This document shows, in pieces, positions 1-8,017 of a stretch of DNA of 64,000 nucleotides; position 1 is the first letter of the stretch; each line of letters starts with the position of its first letter. The notes below the pieces were generated by a model. It searched no databases and had not been told where the DNA came from. It saw only the letters and a list, made by a program, of their open reading frames with translations. The stretch covers positions 403,986 to 467,985 of the forward strand of contig NZ_MJIC01000014.1 in assembly GCF_001758465.1 (NCBI RefSeq), written 5' to 3'. A program made the translations under genes and the position numbers. This DNA comes from Marisediminitalea lipolytica (GTDB taxonomy: Bacteria > Pseudomonadota > Gammaproteobacteria > Enterobacterales > Alteromonadaceae).

Positions 1-248
1 ATTCCAGCCACGCCATCCATGGCGTGTCGTTCCTCATACTGCGGAATGCCACTGGCATTCCGGTTATTCGTCACCCCCGCATGCTTTTGAGCGGGGATCT
101 CCGGAACAGGCTGGCTCACTACGGACAACCTTTTTGCAGTATAAACAGCCCAATAATATGTCAGGAGATCCCGGGCAGGCCCGTTGGACCTCCCGGGATG
201 ACGGGATTGATTAGGGAAGCTTAGGAGTAACAAACATCCCTGTGAGCC
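1..248. repeat. Intergenic repeat R1, copy 1 (about 248 bp)
   Basis: First copy of a unit that recurs at 249, 713 and 895. Within it lie several hairpins: CGCCATCCATGGCG, GGAATGCCACTGGCATTCC, a CCCCGC...GCGGGG stem, and an ATCCCGGG...CCCGGGAT stem near its end. Short open frames cross it, but they simply repeat with the unit and show no coding character. The copy starts exactly at the window edge, so its true left end is unknown. Confidence 0.85.
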
Positions 249-352
249 ATTCCAGCCACGCCATCCATGGCGTGTCGTTCCTCAAACTGCGGAATGCCAC
301 TGGCATTCCGGTTATTCGTCACCCCCGCATGCTTTTGAGCGGGGATCGCCTG
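249..352. repeat. Intergenic repeat R1, copy 2, truncated
   Basis: Nearly identical to the first ~100 bases of copy 1, then diverges just after the CCCCGC...GCGGGG hairpin. The rest of the unit resumes at 713 with about 36 bases shared by both fragments. That suggests one unit was split by insertion of the sequence at 353-712, which contains structured element A. Confidence 0.8.
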
Positions 353-408
353 AGCAGACTGCCTTAGCTAAAATAACCAGTTTAATTGCGATGAAGTATT
401 GGCATTTT

Positions 409-626
409 GTCGGGGTGCCGACAGCACCCAGAGGGGAAGTGGTTCCCCTCTGGACTCCCCCAGTTCTTAAATCGCGAAAAGCATACTGAAGCTGGGCAGG
501 TAAAACCTATCGGCCAGAGAGGGCGTCCTGCCCTCGCTGGCCGGAGCCATCATCCATGATGCCTCTACGCTTTTACTTCATCTGCCCAGCTTCAGTATCT
601 CGCGATAATAAGAACCAAATAAAGCG
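409..626 (-). repeat. Structured repeat element, copy A (~218 bp)
   Basis: Element of consecutive and nested hairpins: GTCGG/CCGAC (409-422); CCAGAGGGGAA/TTCCCCTCTGG (428-453); a long outer stem ATACTGAAGCTGGGCAG/CTGCCCAGCTTCAGTAT (483-499 with 582-598); and inside it GGCCAG/CTGGCC (512-542) and CATCAT/ATGATG (about 549-562). An inverted copy lies at 5181-5397, and several stem positions differ between copies by compensatory changes, so pairing is conserved. The strand given is inferred: in copy B three stem mismatches become G.U pairs on the plus strand, which corresponds to the minus strand here. Could be a MITE-like element or a noncoding RNA; not recognised as a known family. Confidence 0.8.
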
Positions 627-712
627 TGCCTTTATCCTTCCCCAAAATACTCTGTCATCTCCCCAATTAAAAAATACCGCCATCCCGTGTGCTTTTGTAG
701 AGGGCAAAAAAC

Positions 713-894
713 TTCGTCACCCCCGCATGCTTTTGAGCGGGGATCGCCGGAACAGGCTGTCTCACTATGGACAACCTTTTGGCAGTATAAACACCCCAAT
801 AACATGTCAGGAGATCCCGGGCAGGCCCGATGGGCCTCCCGGGATGACGGGATTGATTAGGGAAGCTTAGGAGTAACAAACATCCCTGTGAGCT
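713..894. repeat. Intergenic repeat R1, copy 3 (5'-truncated)
   Basis: Carries the unit from the TTCGTCACCCCCGC segment to its end, lacking the first ~75 bases. Together with copy 2 it would rebuild one full unit around the insertion that contains structured element A. Confidence 0.8.
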
Positions 895-1102
895 ATTCCA
901 GCCACGCCATCCATGGCGTGTCGTTCCTCATACTGCGGAATGCCACTGGCATTCCGGTTATTCGTCATCCCCGCACGCTTTTGAGCGGGGATCTCCGGAA
1001 CAGGCTGTCTCACTGGGGACAACCTTTTTGCAGTATAAGCACCCTAATAACATGTCAGGGGATCCCGGGTAGGCCCGTTGGGCCTCCCGGGATGACGGGA
1101 TT
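895..1102. repeat. Intergenic repeat R1, copy 4 (3'-truncated)
   Basis: Starts with the same ATTCCAGCC segment as copies 1 and 2 and follows the unit up to the ATCCCGGG...CCCGGGAT stem. It then ends in GACGGGATTTTTTG. The T-run makes this end resemble an intrinsic terminator on the plus strand, just upstream of the SIMPL-domain gene. Confidence 0.8.
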
Positions 1103-1212
1103 TTTTGTTATATGTTTCATTCGCCCCGTTTTATCGTTGGAAGGACCTGATTTCGCCACAAAGTCTTTTTATAGTAGGGATAATGAAACATCGGTAAGCA
1201 AAGGATAATGAA

Positions 1213-1923
1213 ATGGATAAAAGTGCGGCGTGTATTTTAGCATTGGGGATTTTTATGGGCGCAGCTGCCCTGGGTGGTCTTGGCGGCAAGGCTTTAGTTG
1301 AGGCTAAGCAATGGGAGCGTTCAGTGGTGGTTAAAGGCTTGTCTGAGCGAGAGTTCGTTGCCAATCAGGTAATTTGGCCATTGCAGTTTATTGAGGCAGA
1401 TAATGACTTAGCCACGCTTTATAAAACCATGTCGGTTAAAAGCGAAAAGGTGAAGGCCTATCTGATTACTCAGGGGATTAAAGCCGGGGAAATTACCATA
1501 GGTTTGCCCGAAGTTACCGATAAGCTGGCACAGCGTTATGGCAGTAACGAGGGCGTGCGGTTTCGCTACAGTGGTACGCAAACAGTAACGGTTTATTCTA
1601 CTGATGTACTGAAGGTACGGGCTGTGCAACAAAACCTAACCGATCTGCTGGGTCAGGGCGTGGCGTTGAGCACCGAGAACTACAATGCTCGTACAGAATA
1701 TATTTTTACGCGGTTAAACGACGTTAAACCGGAAATGATAGAGGAAGCTACGCTAAACGCACGTGAGGTAGCAGAAAAGTTCGCAGAAGATTCTCAAAGT
1801 GTGCTGGGTAAAATCAAGCGGGCTAATCAGGGACAGTTTTCTATCTTTGACCGGGACAGCCAGCATCCGCATATAAAACGGGTCAGGGTGGTGTCGACTA
1901 TCGAATATACACTAACCGATTAA
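1213..1923 (+). CDS. SIMPL domain-containing protein (DUF541)
   Basis: A 236-residue protein with an uncleaved N-terminal membrane segment or signal anchor (about residues 5-27, alanine/glycine-rich). The periplasmic region matches the SIMPL/DUF541 family: residues 35-230 begin with a VVVKGLSEREFVANQVIWPL strand typical of the family and end in a beta-rich VVSTIEYTL segment. SIMPL proteins are oligomeric envelope proteins of poorly defined role. The ATG at 1213 follows AAGGA at about 8 bases. It appears monocistronic, with 65 bp to the next gene. Confidence 0.85.
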   Translation: MDKSAACILALGIFMGAAALGGLGGKALVEAKQWERSVVVKGLSEREFVANQVIWPLQFIEADNDLATLYKTMSVKSEKVKAYLITQGIKAGEITIGLPEVTDKLAQRYGSNEGVRFRYSGTQTVTVYSTDVLKVRAVQQNLTDLLGQGVALSTENYNARTEYIFTRLNDVKPEMIEEATLNAREVAEKFAEDSQSVLGKIKRANQGQFSIFDRDSQHPHIKRVRVVSTIEYTLTD

Positions 1924-1988
1924 ATTCTATACTTTACGCCGCAAAAGGCGTGCTAAGCTATTATTATTGATTATTAAATTATCGCACC

Positions 1989-2270
1989 ATGGCAGACAGC
2001 AAGCAGCCGGCTCAGCTTGAGTTTTTTACCCTCCCCAGCCCTTGTATTGGCGTATGCCAAAGTGGGCCTAAAGGGTATTGTAAGGGCTGTTTTCGTTCCC
2101 GCGAGGAGCGTCTGTACTGGTTGCAAATCGATGATGCAACCCGGCGGGTGATTCTGAATGCCTGTCAGCGTCGCAAGCGCAATTATCAACGCCGCCAGTT
2201 GCAATCGTCACAGTCTGCAGACAACCCGCCGCAGCAACAGGACATGTTTGGTTCAGACGTTGATGAATAG
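1989..2270 (+). CDS. DUF1289 family cysteine-rich small protein
   Basis: A 93-residue protein with the DUF1289 signature near residues 18-36: PSPCIGVCQ followed by GYCKGCFRSREE, then a W...I...R motif. The four cysteines (CxxxC and CxxC) suggest binding of a metal or small cluster, but the role of the family is unknown. The C-terminal third is Gln/Arg-rich and probably disordered. No strong ribosome binding site is seen before the ATG. It precedes the HDOD gene on the same strand by 62 bp. Confidence 0.85.
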   Translation: MADSKQPAQLEFFTLPSPCIGVCQSGPKGYCKGCFRSREERLYWLQIDDATRRVILNACQRRKRNYQRRQLQSSQSADNPPQQQDMFGSDVDE

Positions 2271-2332
2271 AACGGCAGGTTTTTAAGGTGCTGATATACT
2301 TAGCTTACTGATCGAGGGAAGGTCTCTGGGGA

Positions 2333-3151
2333 ATGAACCAATATATTGAATACGCTACGCAGTCGTTTACATTGCCGGACATTTGTTTGCGCCTGCGCAA
2401 TGTGCTGGATGATCCGCGTTCGGATATGGACGATATTGCAATGCTGATTAGCGTTGACCCGTCACTCACTGCCAAATTGCTGCGCCTGGCTAACAGTTCG
2501 CTGTTCAGGTTTCCATCGCAAATAGATTCCATAGCCAAAGCGGTAAGCGTTATTGGTGGTGAAGCACTGTATAACCTGGTACTGGCCGAAACGGCCAACA
2601 TAGCGTTTAAACATTTTGATAATCAGTATCTGATGATCGATAAGCACTGGCAGCAATCGGTTTTTACCGGCATGCTGGCAAAATATCTGGCTAAGGATAT
2701 GAACGTGCGCGGTAGCGACCGTTTTTTTGTCACCGGGATCCTGCAAAATCTCAGTGAGCTGGTTGTAGCGAAGTGTAATCCTGTTAAATATCAAGAGTAT
2801 ATCAAGGATGATTCGCCAGGGACGCCATGGGATAAGCAGATTTCCCATTTCGGTTTTATGTTCAGCGAGTGCAGCGGCGCTATCATGGAGCAGTGGCAAC
2901 TGCCTATGCCGTTGTTTTATCCGGTTAAATTTGCCCATAACCGAGTTAAATTGGCTAGCGACTTAGACGTGTCTTTGTTAACCTGTGCGATAAGGCTTTC
3001 AGTGGTCCATTTTCAGCGGGAAAAATACCCTGACATTGAGGTTATTACCCCCGATATGGTCCGTCTGTTGCCGTTAGATGATGAAGTACTACAAAACGCG
3101 ATACTTTTTGCCCAGAAAGAGACGAATAAAGTCGCAGTTTCCGTTATGTAG
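2333..3151 (+). CDS. HDOD domain-containing protein
   Basis: A 272-residue soluble protein with an HDOD domain over about residues 10-210: PDICLRLRN, DPSLTAKLLRLANSS and the hydrophobic helix IDSIAKAVSVIGGEAL are characteristic. HDOD proteins are non-catalytic relatives of HD phosphohydrolases, found in signalling and regulatory roles. No output domain is fused to it here. It lies between the DUF1289 gene and the DUF481 pair, and there is no evidence of co-transcription beyond shared strand and short gaps. Confidence 0.85.
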   Translation: MNQYIEYATQSFTLPDICLRLRNVLDDPRSDMDDIAMLISVDPSLTAKLLRLANSSLFRFPSQIDSIAKAVSVIGGEALYNLVLAETANIAFKHFDNQYLMIDKHWQQSVFTGMLAKYLAKDMNVRGSDRFFVTGILQNLSELVVAKCNPVKYQEYIKDDSPGTPWDKQISHFGFMFSECSGAIMEQWQLPMPLFYPVKFAHNRVKLASDLDVSLLTCAIRLSVVHFQREKYPDIEVITPDMVRLLPLDDEVLQNAILFAQKETNKVAVSVM

Positions 3152-3190
3152 TTCATTTAGGCAAAAAACAAAATATAAAAAACTGCTTCC

Positions 3191-4003
3191 ATGTTACACC
3201 GAGCTTTAAGCAGGACAGCGCCATTACTTATGGCGCTGTTTTGTATGTCAACCTCAGCGGCTGATAAGGACCTTATCAGTACGCTTTATCACGCCGACTT
3301 TGTTGAATACGACGAAGAGCAGGACGATACCTTTACGCTTGATGGCGAGCTAGGGGTAATTTTTGCGTCCGGCAATACCAACGCTACGTCGATTAAAAGT
3401 AGTCTTAAATCCGAGCACGAAACCAAGCGCTTTGTTAATCACTACTGGATAGAGTTTCTGTATAAAGAAAGTGAAGTCGAAGTCGACGAAGAAATGCAGG
3501 ACCAAACCACAGCACAGCGCTTGTATACGTATTTTCAGTCTGACTATAAACTGATGCAGGAAAATCGCCGTTTATTTGTTTATGGTGATTATGAGGACGA
3601 CCGTTTTAACGGCTACGAATACCGCTCCTCGGTGGCGGCGGGTTGGTCGCAGTTAGTCTGGAAAAATGAAATCAGTAACTTTCGCTACAGCGTGGGGCCG
3701 GGTTATGCGTTTGCCAAATTTGATAATGGCGAAAAGGCCGATTCGGTCGATGGTTTTATTATCAGGGCTTCGGCTGAATACCATTATATCTGGCCAACGG
3801 GGGCTAAGTTCCGCCAGTTTGTCGCTACTGAAGCGGGCGATGAAAACGTTAAATCCCGTACTGAAACGTCTTTAAGTGCTAACCTGTTTGAATCCCTGGC
3901 ACTGAAGCTATCATTTATTGTGCAGCACAACACTAAGCCCGCGACTGATTCTGATTCTCTGAGTACCGAAACAGCGGTAACCATTGTCTATAGATTTTTC
4001 TGA
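3191..4003 (+). CDS. DUF481 family outer-membrane protein (first of two)
   Basis: A 270-residue YdiY-type protein. The N-terminal signal peptide ends about residue 23 (MSTSAADK). The rest is a predicted beta-barrel with alternating polar and hydrophobic strands, DGELGVIFASGNTNATS near the start, and a C-terminal ...TAVTIVYRFF strand with terminal Phe, the outer-membrane assembly signal. It is paralogous to the next gene (GELGVIxxxGNT, GWSQxxWxxE, GPGYAxxxxxxGE and the terminal strand are shared). Family members are linked to salt or acid response in some bacteria; the role here is unknown. Confidence 0.85.
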   Translation: MLHRALSRTAPLLMALFCMSTSAADKDLISTLYHADFVEYDEEQDDTFTLDGELGVIFASGNTNATSIKSSLKSEHETKRFVNHYWIEFLYKESEVEVDEEMQDQTTAQRLYTYFQSDYKLMQENRRLFVYGDYEDDRFNGYEYRSSVAAGWSQLVWKNEISNFRYSVGPGYAFAKFDNGEKADSVDGFIIRASAEYHYIWPTGAKFRQFVATEAGDENVKSRTETSLSANLFESLALKLSFIVQHNTKPATDSDSLSTETAVTIVYRFF

Positions 4004-4119
4004 ATTTAACCCATCCGATTAATTACATTTGCCCTGAGATGCTTTAACATAGCGCCCTATAGCCCGTAAGCTAGGACAAACGGGCATACAGGACTTTGAA
4101 TCAATTGTAGGACTCCCCC

Positions 4120-4857
4120 ATGAAAAAACTACTTCTTGCCATCGCTGGTACTTGTGTTGCCGCAAGCGCAGTTGCTCAGGACGAACCAAAACCATTCACT
4201 ATGGATGGCGAGTTTGGTCTTATTGTTACCACAGGTAACACTGAAACCTCTTCAATGACTGCCGGTATTTCTGCTCAGCAAGAGCTGGAAAGCTGGAGCA
4301 ACGATTACCGGGTTGAGGGGCTGTACAAGAAAGAAACCGTCGAACAGGATGGTGAAGAAGTAGAACGTACATCAGCGCAAAAATTCTTTGCCTCTGCACA
4401 GGGTAACTACAAGCTGGAAAATCCTGATCACCGTTTGTTCGTGTTCAGCTCATACGAAGATGACCGCCAGAGCAACTTTGATTACCAGGCTACCTTAGCC
4501 GGCGGTTGGTCACAAAAGATGTGGGAAACCAAGAAAACAGCTTTTGAATACAGCATCGGTCCTGGTTACGCATGGTCTGAAACTCAGGATGGTGAAGATA
4601 CCAGCAGTTTCATTGTTCGTGGTTCTGCTGCGTACAAATGGTTTATCTCTGACACCGCCAAGTTTACGCAAACATTAAGTACTGAGGTAGGTTCTGAGAA
4701 CACCAAATCACGTGCAGAATCGGCGTTAACTGCCAGCATCAGTGGCTCATTATCAATGAAAGTGTCAATTCGTCTGGACCACAACAGCAATGTTGATGAA
4801 GGTGTTGAAAAACTGGATACCGAAACGGCGGTAACCCTGGTTTATAACTTCTTCTAA
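4120..4857 (+). CDS. DUF481 family outer-membrane protein (second of two)
   Basis: A 245-residue paralogue of the preceding gene, with a clear signal peptide cleaved after SAVA (about residue 19) and a barrel ending in TAVTLVYNFF. It has a good ribosome binding site (GTAGGACTCCCCC before the ATG) and its own terminator downstream, so it is probably expressed separately. The 116-bp gap and the divergence suggest an old duplication. No interaction partner is visible in the neighbourhood. Confidence 0.87.
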   Translation: MKKLLLAIAGTCVAASAVAQDEPKPFTMDGEFGLIVTTGNTETSSMTAGISAQQELESWSNDYRVEGLYKKETVEQDGEEVERTSAQKFFASAQGNYKLENPDHRLFVFSSYEDDRQSNFDYQATLAGGWSQKMWETKKTAFEYSIGPGYAWSETQDGEDTSSFIVRGSAAYKWFISDTAKFTQTLSTEVGSENTKSRAESALTASISGSLSMKVSIRLDHNSNVDEGVEKLDTETAVTLVYNFF

Positions 4858-4881
4858 GCGTTACTTTTTATCGATTGTTTT

Positions 4882-4911
4882 AAAGGCTGTCTCCTGGAGA
4901 TGGCCTTTTTT
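4882..4911 (+). terminator. Intrinsic terminator after second DUF481 gene
   Basis: AAAGGC...TCTCC-TGGAGA...GCC followed by TTTTTT forms a stable hairpin with a T-run, 25 bases after the stop codon. Confidence 0.85.
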
Positions 4912-4970
4912 GTATCAGCCGGCATTTCCAAAACAGGTTAGCTTACCCAACACATTGGTTTTATAAATAT

Positions 4971-5067
4971 GGAAGTTAGTCGAAGGAGATACCGGATAGT
5001 TGCGTTGCAACTTCCGGTACGACGGGGATGTTTGGGTTTAATGTGGCGTATTGTCTCGTTATCCCGG
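4971..5067. repeat. Intergenic repeat R2, copy a
   Basis: Core hairpin at 4990-5019: TACCGGA and AGTTGC pair with GCAACT and TCCGGTA around a GTT loop. It is followed by ACGACGGGGATGTTTGGG and further sequence shared with copy b. Part of a repeat field with two further copies. Confidence 0.8.
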
Positions 5068-5122
5068 TCAATATATTCCGTTTTCCCGGCCCATTTAATT
5101 TTGTCATCCCGGCCCACACTCT

Positions 5123-5151
5123 CGTCATCCCGGCCTTGAGCCGGGATCTCC
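5123..5151. repeat. Short palindromic repeat, CGTCATCCCGGC type, copy 1
   Basis: CCCGGC-CTTGA-GCCGGG stem flanked by CGTCAT and ATCTCC. An identical 29-base copy lies at 5577-5605. Related to the CCCCGC...GCGGGG hairpin with the same flanks inside repeat R1, so it resembles a REP-type palindromic family. Confidence 0.8.
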
Positions 5152-5180
5152 TTAATACGTTGGTGTAGTCAAAACATCCC

Positions 5181-5397
5181 GCTTTTCTTTTGGTTCTTAT
5201 TGAGCGAGAGACTGAAGTTGGCCAGATTAAGTAAAAGCGTAGAGGTGTCATGGAAGACGCCTCCGCCCAGCGAGGGCAGGACGCCCTCTCTGGGCGATAG
5301 GTTTTACCTGGCTAATTTCAGTCTGCTTCTCGTGAGTAAGAACTGGGGGTTTCCAAAGGGGAGCCATCTCCCCTTTGGGTGCTGTCGGCATCCCGAC
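5181..5397 (+). repeat. Structured repeat element, copy B (inverted, ~217 bp)
   Basis: Inverted homologue of the element at 409-626 with the same hairpin order. The outer stem pairs 5210-5225 with 5308-5323 through two G.U pairs on this strand. The inner hairpin is CGCCCAG...CTGGGCG instead of GGCCAG...CTGGCC, a compensated G-C to C-G switch. CCAAAGGGGAG/CTCCCCTTTGG (5353-5378) replaces CCAGAGGGGAA/TTCCCCTCTGG, and GTCGG/CCGAC closes the end (5384-5397). Sequence outside the element differs from copy A, which defines the limits to within a few bases. Confidence 0.8.
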
Positions 5398-5480
5398 ACT
5401 TCAGAGATTGTAAGTTGTTAATTTTTGAAGAGGCATTTTTACCTGCATATGGCGTCGTTTTGAATTGAATAGGAGCGCCA

Positions 5481-5568
5481 GGGAGATACCGGATAGTTGC
5501 GTCGCATCTTCCGGTACGACGGGGATGTTTGGGTTTAATGTGGCGTATTGTCTCTCGTTGTCCCGGCC
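5481..5568. repeat. Intergenic repeat R2, copy b
   Basis: Shares GGGAGATACCGGATAGTTGC and the downstream CTTCCGGTACGACGGGGATG with copy a. Flanked on the right by the second CGTCATCCCGGC palindrome, as copy a is followed by the first, so R2 plus this palindrome may be one composite unit. Confidence 0.8.
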
Positions 5569-5576
5569 CACACTCT

Positions 5577-5605
5577 CGTCATCCCGGCCTTGAGCCGGGA
5601 TCTCC
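5577..5605. repeat. Short palindromic repeat, CGTCATCCCGGC type, copy 2
   Basis: Identical to the palindrome at 5123-5151. Confidence 0.8.
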
Positions 5606-5646
5606 ATAAAAGACCGGCTCACTAAATTCATCCGCTTTGTTAGTGT

Positions 5647-5707
5647 GGAAGTTAGTAGTTGGAGATACCGTATAGTTGCTATTCAACTTCCGGTACGAAG
5701 GGGATTT
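5647..5707. repeat. Intergenic repeat R2, copy c (degenerate)
   Basis: GAAGTTAGTAGTTGGAGATACC start and CTTCCGGTACGAAGGGGAT end match copy a, but the hairpin loop region differs. The copy stops before the longer tail shared by a and b. Confidence 0.7.
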
Positions 5708-5744
5708 TTTTACTGATATTACCCCGTCGAAAAGGCGCAAAACG

Positions 5745-5778
5745 AAAAAAGGTTGTCTCGTTAAAGACAACCTTTTTT
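5745..5778 (-). terminator. Bidirectional intrinsic terminator downstream of serA
   Basis: AAAAAAGGTTGTCT-CGTTAA-AGACAACCTTTTTT is a perfect hairpin with T-runs on both strands, 40 bases beyond the serA stop codon. It separates serA from the repeat field. Confidence 0.88.
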
Positions 5779-5818
5779 GTTCAGATGAACCCGGGCATTA
5801 GTGCCGGGCGATAATCTG

Positions 5819-7048
5819 TTAGTGCAGTACGCGGGTTTTAATGGTGCCGTCGATCTGTGTCAGTTCGTCCAGAGCGTCTTGTGCTCTGTCGGCTTCCACA
5901 TCAATAACGACGTAACCGATATCCGCGTTGGTTTGCAGGTACTGAGCCTCGATGTTGATGCCTTTGGCTGCAAACGCCTGGTTGATTTGGGTTAATACGC
6001 CAGGGCGGTTTTCGTGAATGTGCAACAGGCGCGAACGGTTAACGTTTTCTGGCAGTGATACCTCAGGGAAGTTAACTGCTGAAAGGGTAGAGCCGTTGTC
6101 GCTGTACTTAGCCAGTTTACCCGCTACTTCGATACCGATATTTTGCTGTGCTTCCTGAGTGCTGCCGCCTACGTGCGGAGTCAGGATGACGTTGTCGAAC
6201 TGACGCAGCGGAGACTCAAACTCTTCGTTGTTTGACTTCGGCTCAACCGGGAATACGTCAATAGCAGCGCCACCGATGTGACCAGAGCTAAGCGCTGCGG
6301 TTAATGCATCGATATCTACTACGGTACCGCGTGAAGCGTTAATTAAAATAGCGCCTTTCTTCATTTTGGCCAGCTGTGCCTGACCGATCATGTTTTTGGT
6401 TTCTGGGGTTTCTGGTACGTGCAGGGAAACTACATCAGACATAGCTAACAGATCGTCCAGCGCTTTGACCTGCTCGGAGTTACCCAGTACCAGCTTATCT
6501 TCGATATCGAAGAATCGGACTTTCATGCCCAGGTGTTCAGCCAGAATCGATAGCTGTGTACCAATGTGGCCGTAACCGATAATACCCAGGGTTTTACCAC
6601 GGGCTTCGTAAGAACCTTCTGCGCTCTTATCCCAGCCACCACGATGGGCTTCAGCGTTTTTCTGCGGCACGCGGCGCAGTAGCAGGATCAGTTGACCGAG
6701 CACCAGTTCAGCCACTGAACGGGTGTTTGAGAACGGGGCGTTGAATACCGGGATGCCGCGCGCCTGGGTGGCTTTTAAATCAACCTGATTGGTACCGATA
6801 CAGAAACAGCCAACCGCAACCAGTTTACTGGCGGCTTCCACTACTGCTTCAGTAATGTGAGTACGAGAGCGAATGCCAACAAAGTGTACGTCTTTCATCT
6901 TTTCGATGAGTTCGTCTTCCGGTAACGATGTTTTTAAATACTCAATGTTGGTGTAACCATTTGACCGCAAGGTTTCCAGGGCACTTTGGTGCACGCCTTC
7001 CAGCAGTAAAATCTTAATTTTATCTTTAGATAGTGAAAATTTGCTCAT
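5819..7048 (-). CDS. serA: D-3-phosphoglycerate dehydrogenase
   Basis: A 409-residue cytosolic enzyme that oxidises 3-phosphoglycerate to 3-phosphohydroxypyruvate with NAD+, the first step of serine synthesis. Visible features: SRTHITEAVVEAA near residues 61-73, the NAD-binding GYGHIG at 158-163, the catalytic region with NASRGTVVD and ILTPHVGGSTQEAQ, and a C-terminal ACT domain (about 335-409, HENRPGVLTQINQAFAAKGINIEAQYL split across strands) for allosteric serine binding. Its length equals the Escherichia coli type. It is followed by a strong terminator and lies next to rpiA in the same orientation, as in enterobacteria. Confidence 0.97.
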   Translation of the reverse strand: MSKFSLSKDKIKILLLEGVHQSALETLRSNGYTNIEYLKTSLPEDELIEKMKDVHFVGIRSRTHITEAVVEAASKLVAVGCFCIGTNQVDLKATQARGIPVFNAPFSNTRSVAELVLGQLILLLRRVPQKNAEAHRGGWDKSAEGSYEARGKTLGIIGYGHIGTQLSILAEHLGMKVRFFDIEDKLVLGNSEQVKALDDLLAMSDVVSLHVPETPETKNMIGQAQLAKMKKGAILINASRGTVVDIDALTAALSSGHIGGAAIDVFPVEPKSNNEEFESPLRQFDNVILTPHVGGSTQEAQQNIGIEVAGKLAKYSDNGSTLSAVNFPEVSLPENVNRSRLLHIHENRPGVLTQINQAFAAKGINIEAQYLQTNADIGYVVIDVEADRAQDALDELTQIDGTIKTRVLH

Positions 7049-7245
7049 TACATCGCTCTCAGTCAGGGAATTTTAAGAGACATCTGGACGTCTATACGTG
7101 TAAAATAACACAAAGTCCGCGATATAAGAAAGTGTTTGTTGCATCACTTTGGAATATCTAGGAACGTTTTTGTCGTTTTTGGTTATGTTAAGGCTCAGCG
7201 AATTTGCTAAAGCCTTTACCTGTAACTGTACCTGTAACGCTGGCG

Positions 7246-7899
7246 CTATTTAGTCACTACGCCGTCATCGGTTGCTACCAGCACCACATCAGCACCGCGC
7301 ATACCAAAAATACCGTTGGTAACGACACCCGGTATATTGTTAATAGTTTTTTCCAGCTCAACCGGGTTTAAAATTTCCAGGTTAAAGACATCCAGAATAA
7401 CGTTACCATTGTCGGTAACCACGCCATCGCGATACACCGGATCGCCACCCAGTTTAACCAGCTCGCGGGCCACATAAGAGCGCGCCATGGGGATTACTTC
7501 AACCGGTAACGGAAACTTACCCAGTACACCGACTTCCTTGCTGTTATCTACGATACACACAAAGGTTTTGGCAACCGCGGCTACGATTTTTTCGCGGGTC
7601 AGGGCAGCGCCACCGCCTTTAATCATGTGCTTGTGTTCGGTAATTTCATCGGCACCATCAACATACACAGACAGGCTGTCTACCTCATTGAGTTCAAAAA
7701 TCTCAATTCCCAGCGCTTTTAAGCGTTCGGTTGAGGCTTCTGAGCTTGATACCGCACCGGTGATTTGGTGTTTAATGTCGGCCAGTGCATCAATGAAACA
7801 GTTCACGGTTGACCCGGTGCCCACGCCAATGATGGTATCTGGTTCTACATATTTAACTGCAGCGCGGCCCACCGCCTGCTTTTTTGCATTCTGATCCAT
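7246..7899 (-). CDS. rpiA: Ribose-5-phosphate isomerase A
   Basis: A 217-residue enzyme interconverting ribose 5-phosphate and ribulose 5-phosphate in the non-oxidative pentose phosphate pathway. Motifs: [15 protein letters not shown] (about 21-35, phosphate binding), SSSEAST, DGADEI with the catalytic aspartates (about 81-86) and [14 protein letters not shown]. It is oriented with serA and 197 bp upstream of it. Nearby ribokinase and nucleoside hydrolase genes feed its substrate. Confidence 0.96.
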   Translation of the reverse strand: MDQNAKKQAVGRAAVKYVEPDTIIGVGTGSTVNCFIDALADIKHQITGAVSSSEASTERLKALGIEIFELNEVDSLSVYVDGADEITEHKHMIKGGGAALTREKIVAAVAKTFVCIVDNSKEVGVLGKFPLPVEVIPMARSYVARELVKLGGDPVYRDGVVTDNGNVILDVFNLEILNPVELEKTINNIPGVVTNGIFGMRGADVVLVATDDGVVTK

Positions 7900-8017
7900 G
7901 CTAATACCCGCTGAAAAAAAAGAGGGCGTATTTTAGCCGAAATAACGCGCATCCGCATAGGGAATTATAGAGGCTGGCGCAGGGAAAAGATGAATATACA
8001 GCAGCGAAATACCGCTA

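Noticed and set aside
556..870. 104-residue frame across structured element A and repeat R1
   Set aside because: It runs through stems and repeat units of two different repeats, and its first part is forced by hairpin pairing; no ribosome binding site.
1..1102. CRISPR array or protein-coding repeats
   Set aside because: The units are about 248 bp, lack short regular spacers, and the short frames in them are just repeated hairpin sequence; no cas gene is nearby.
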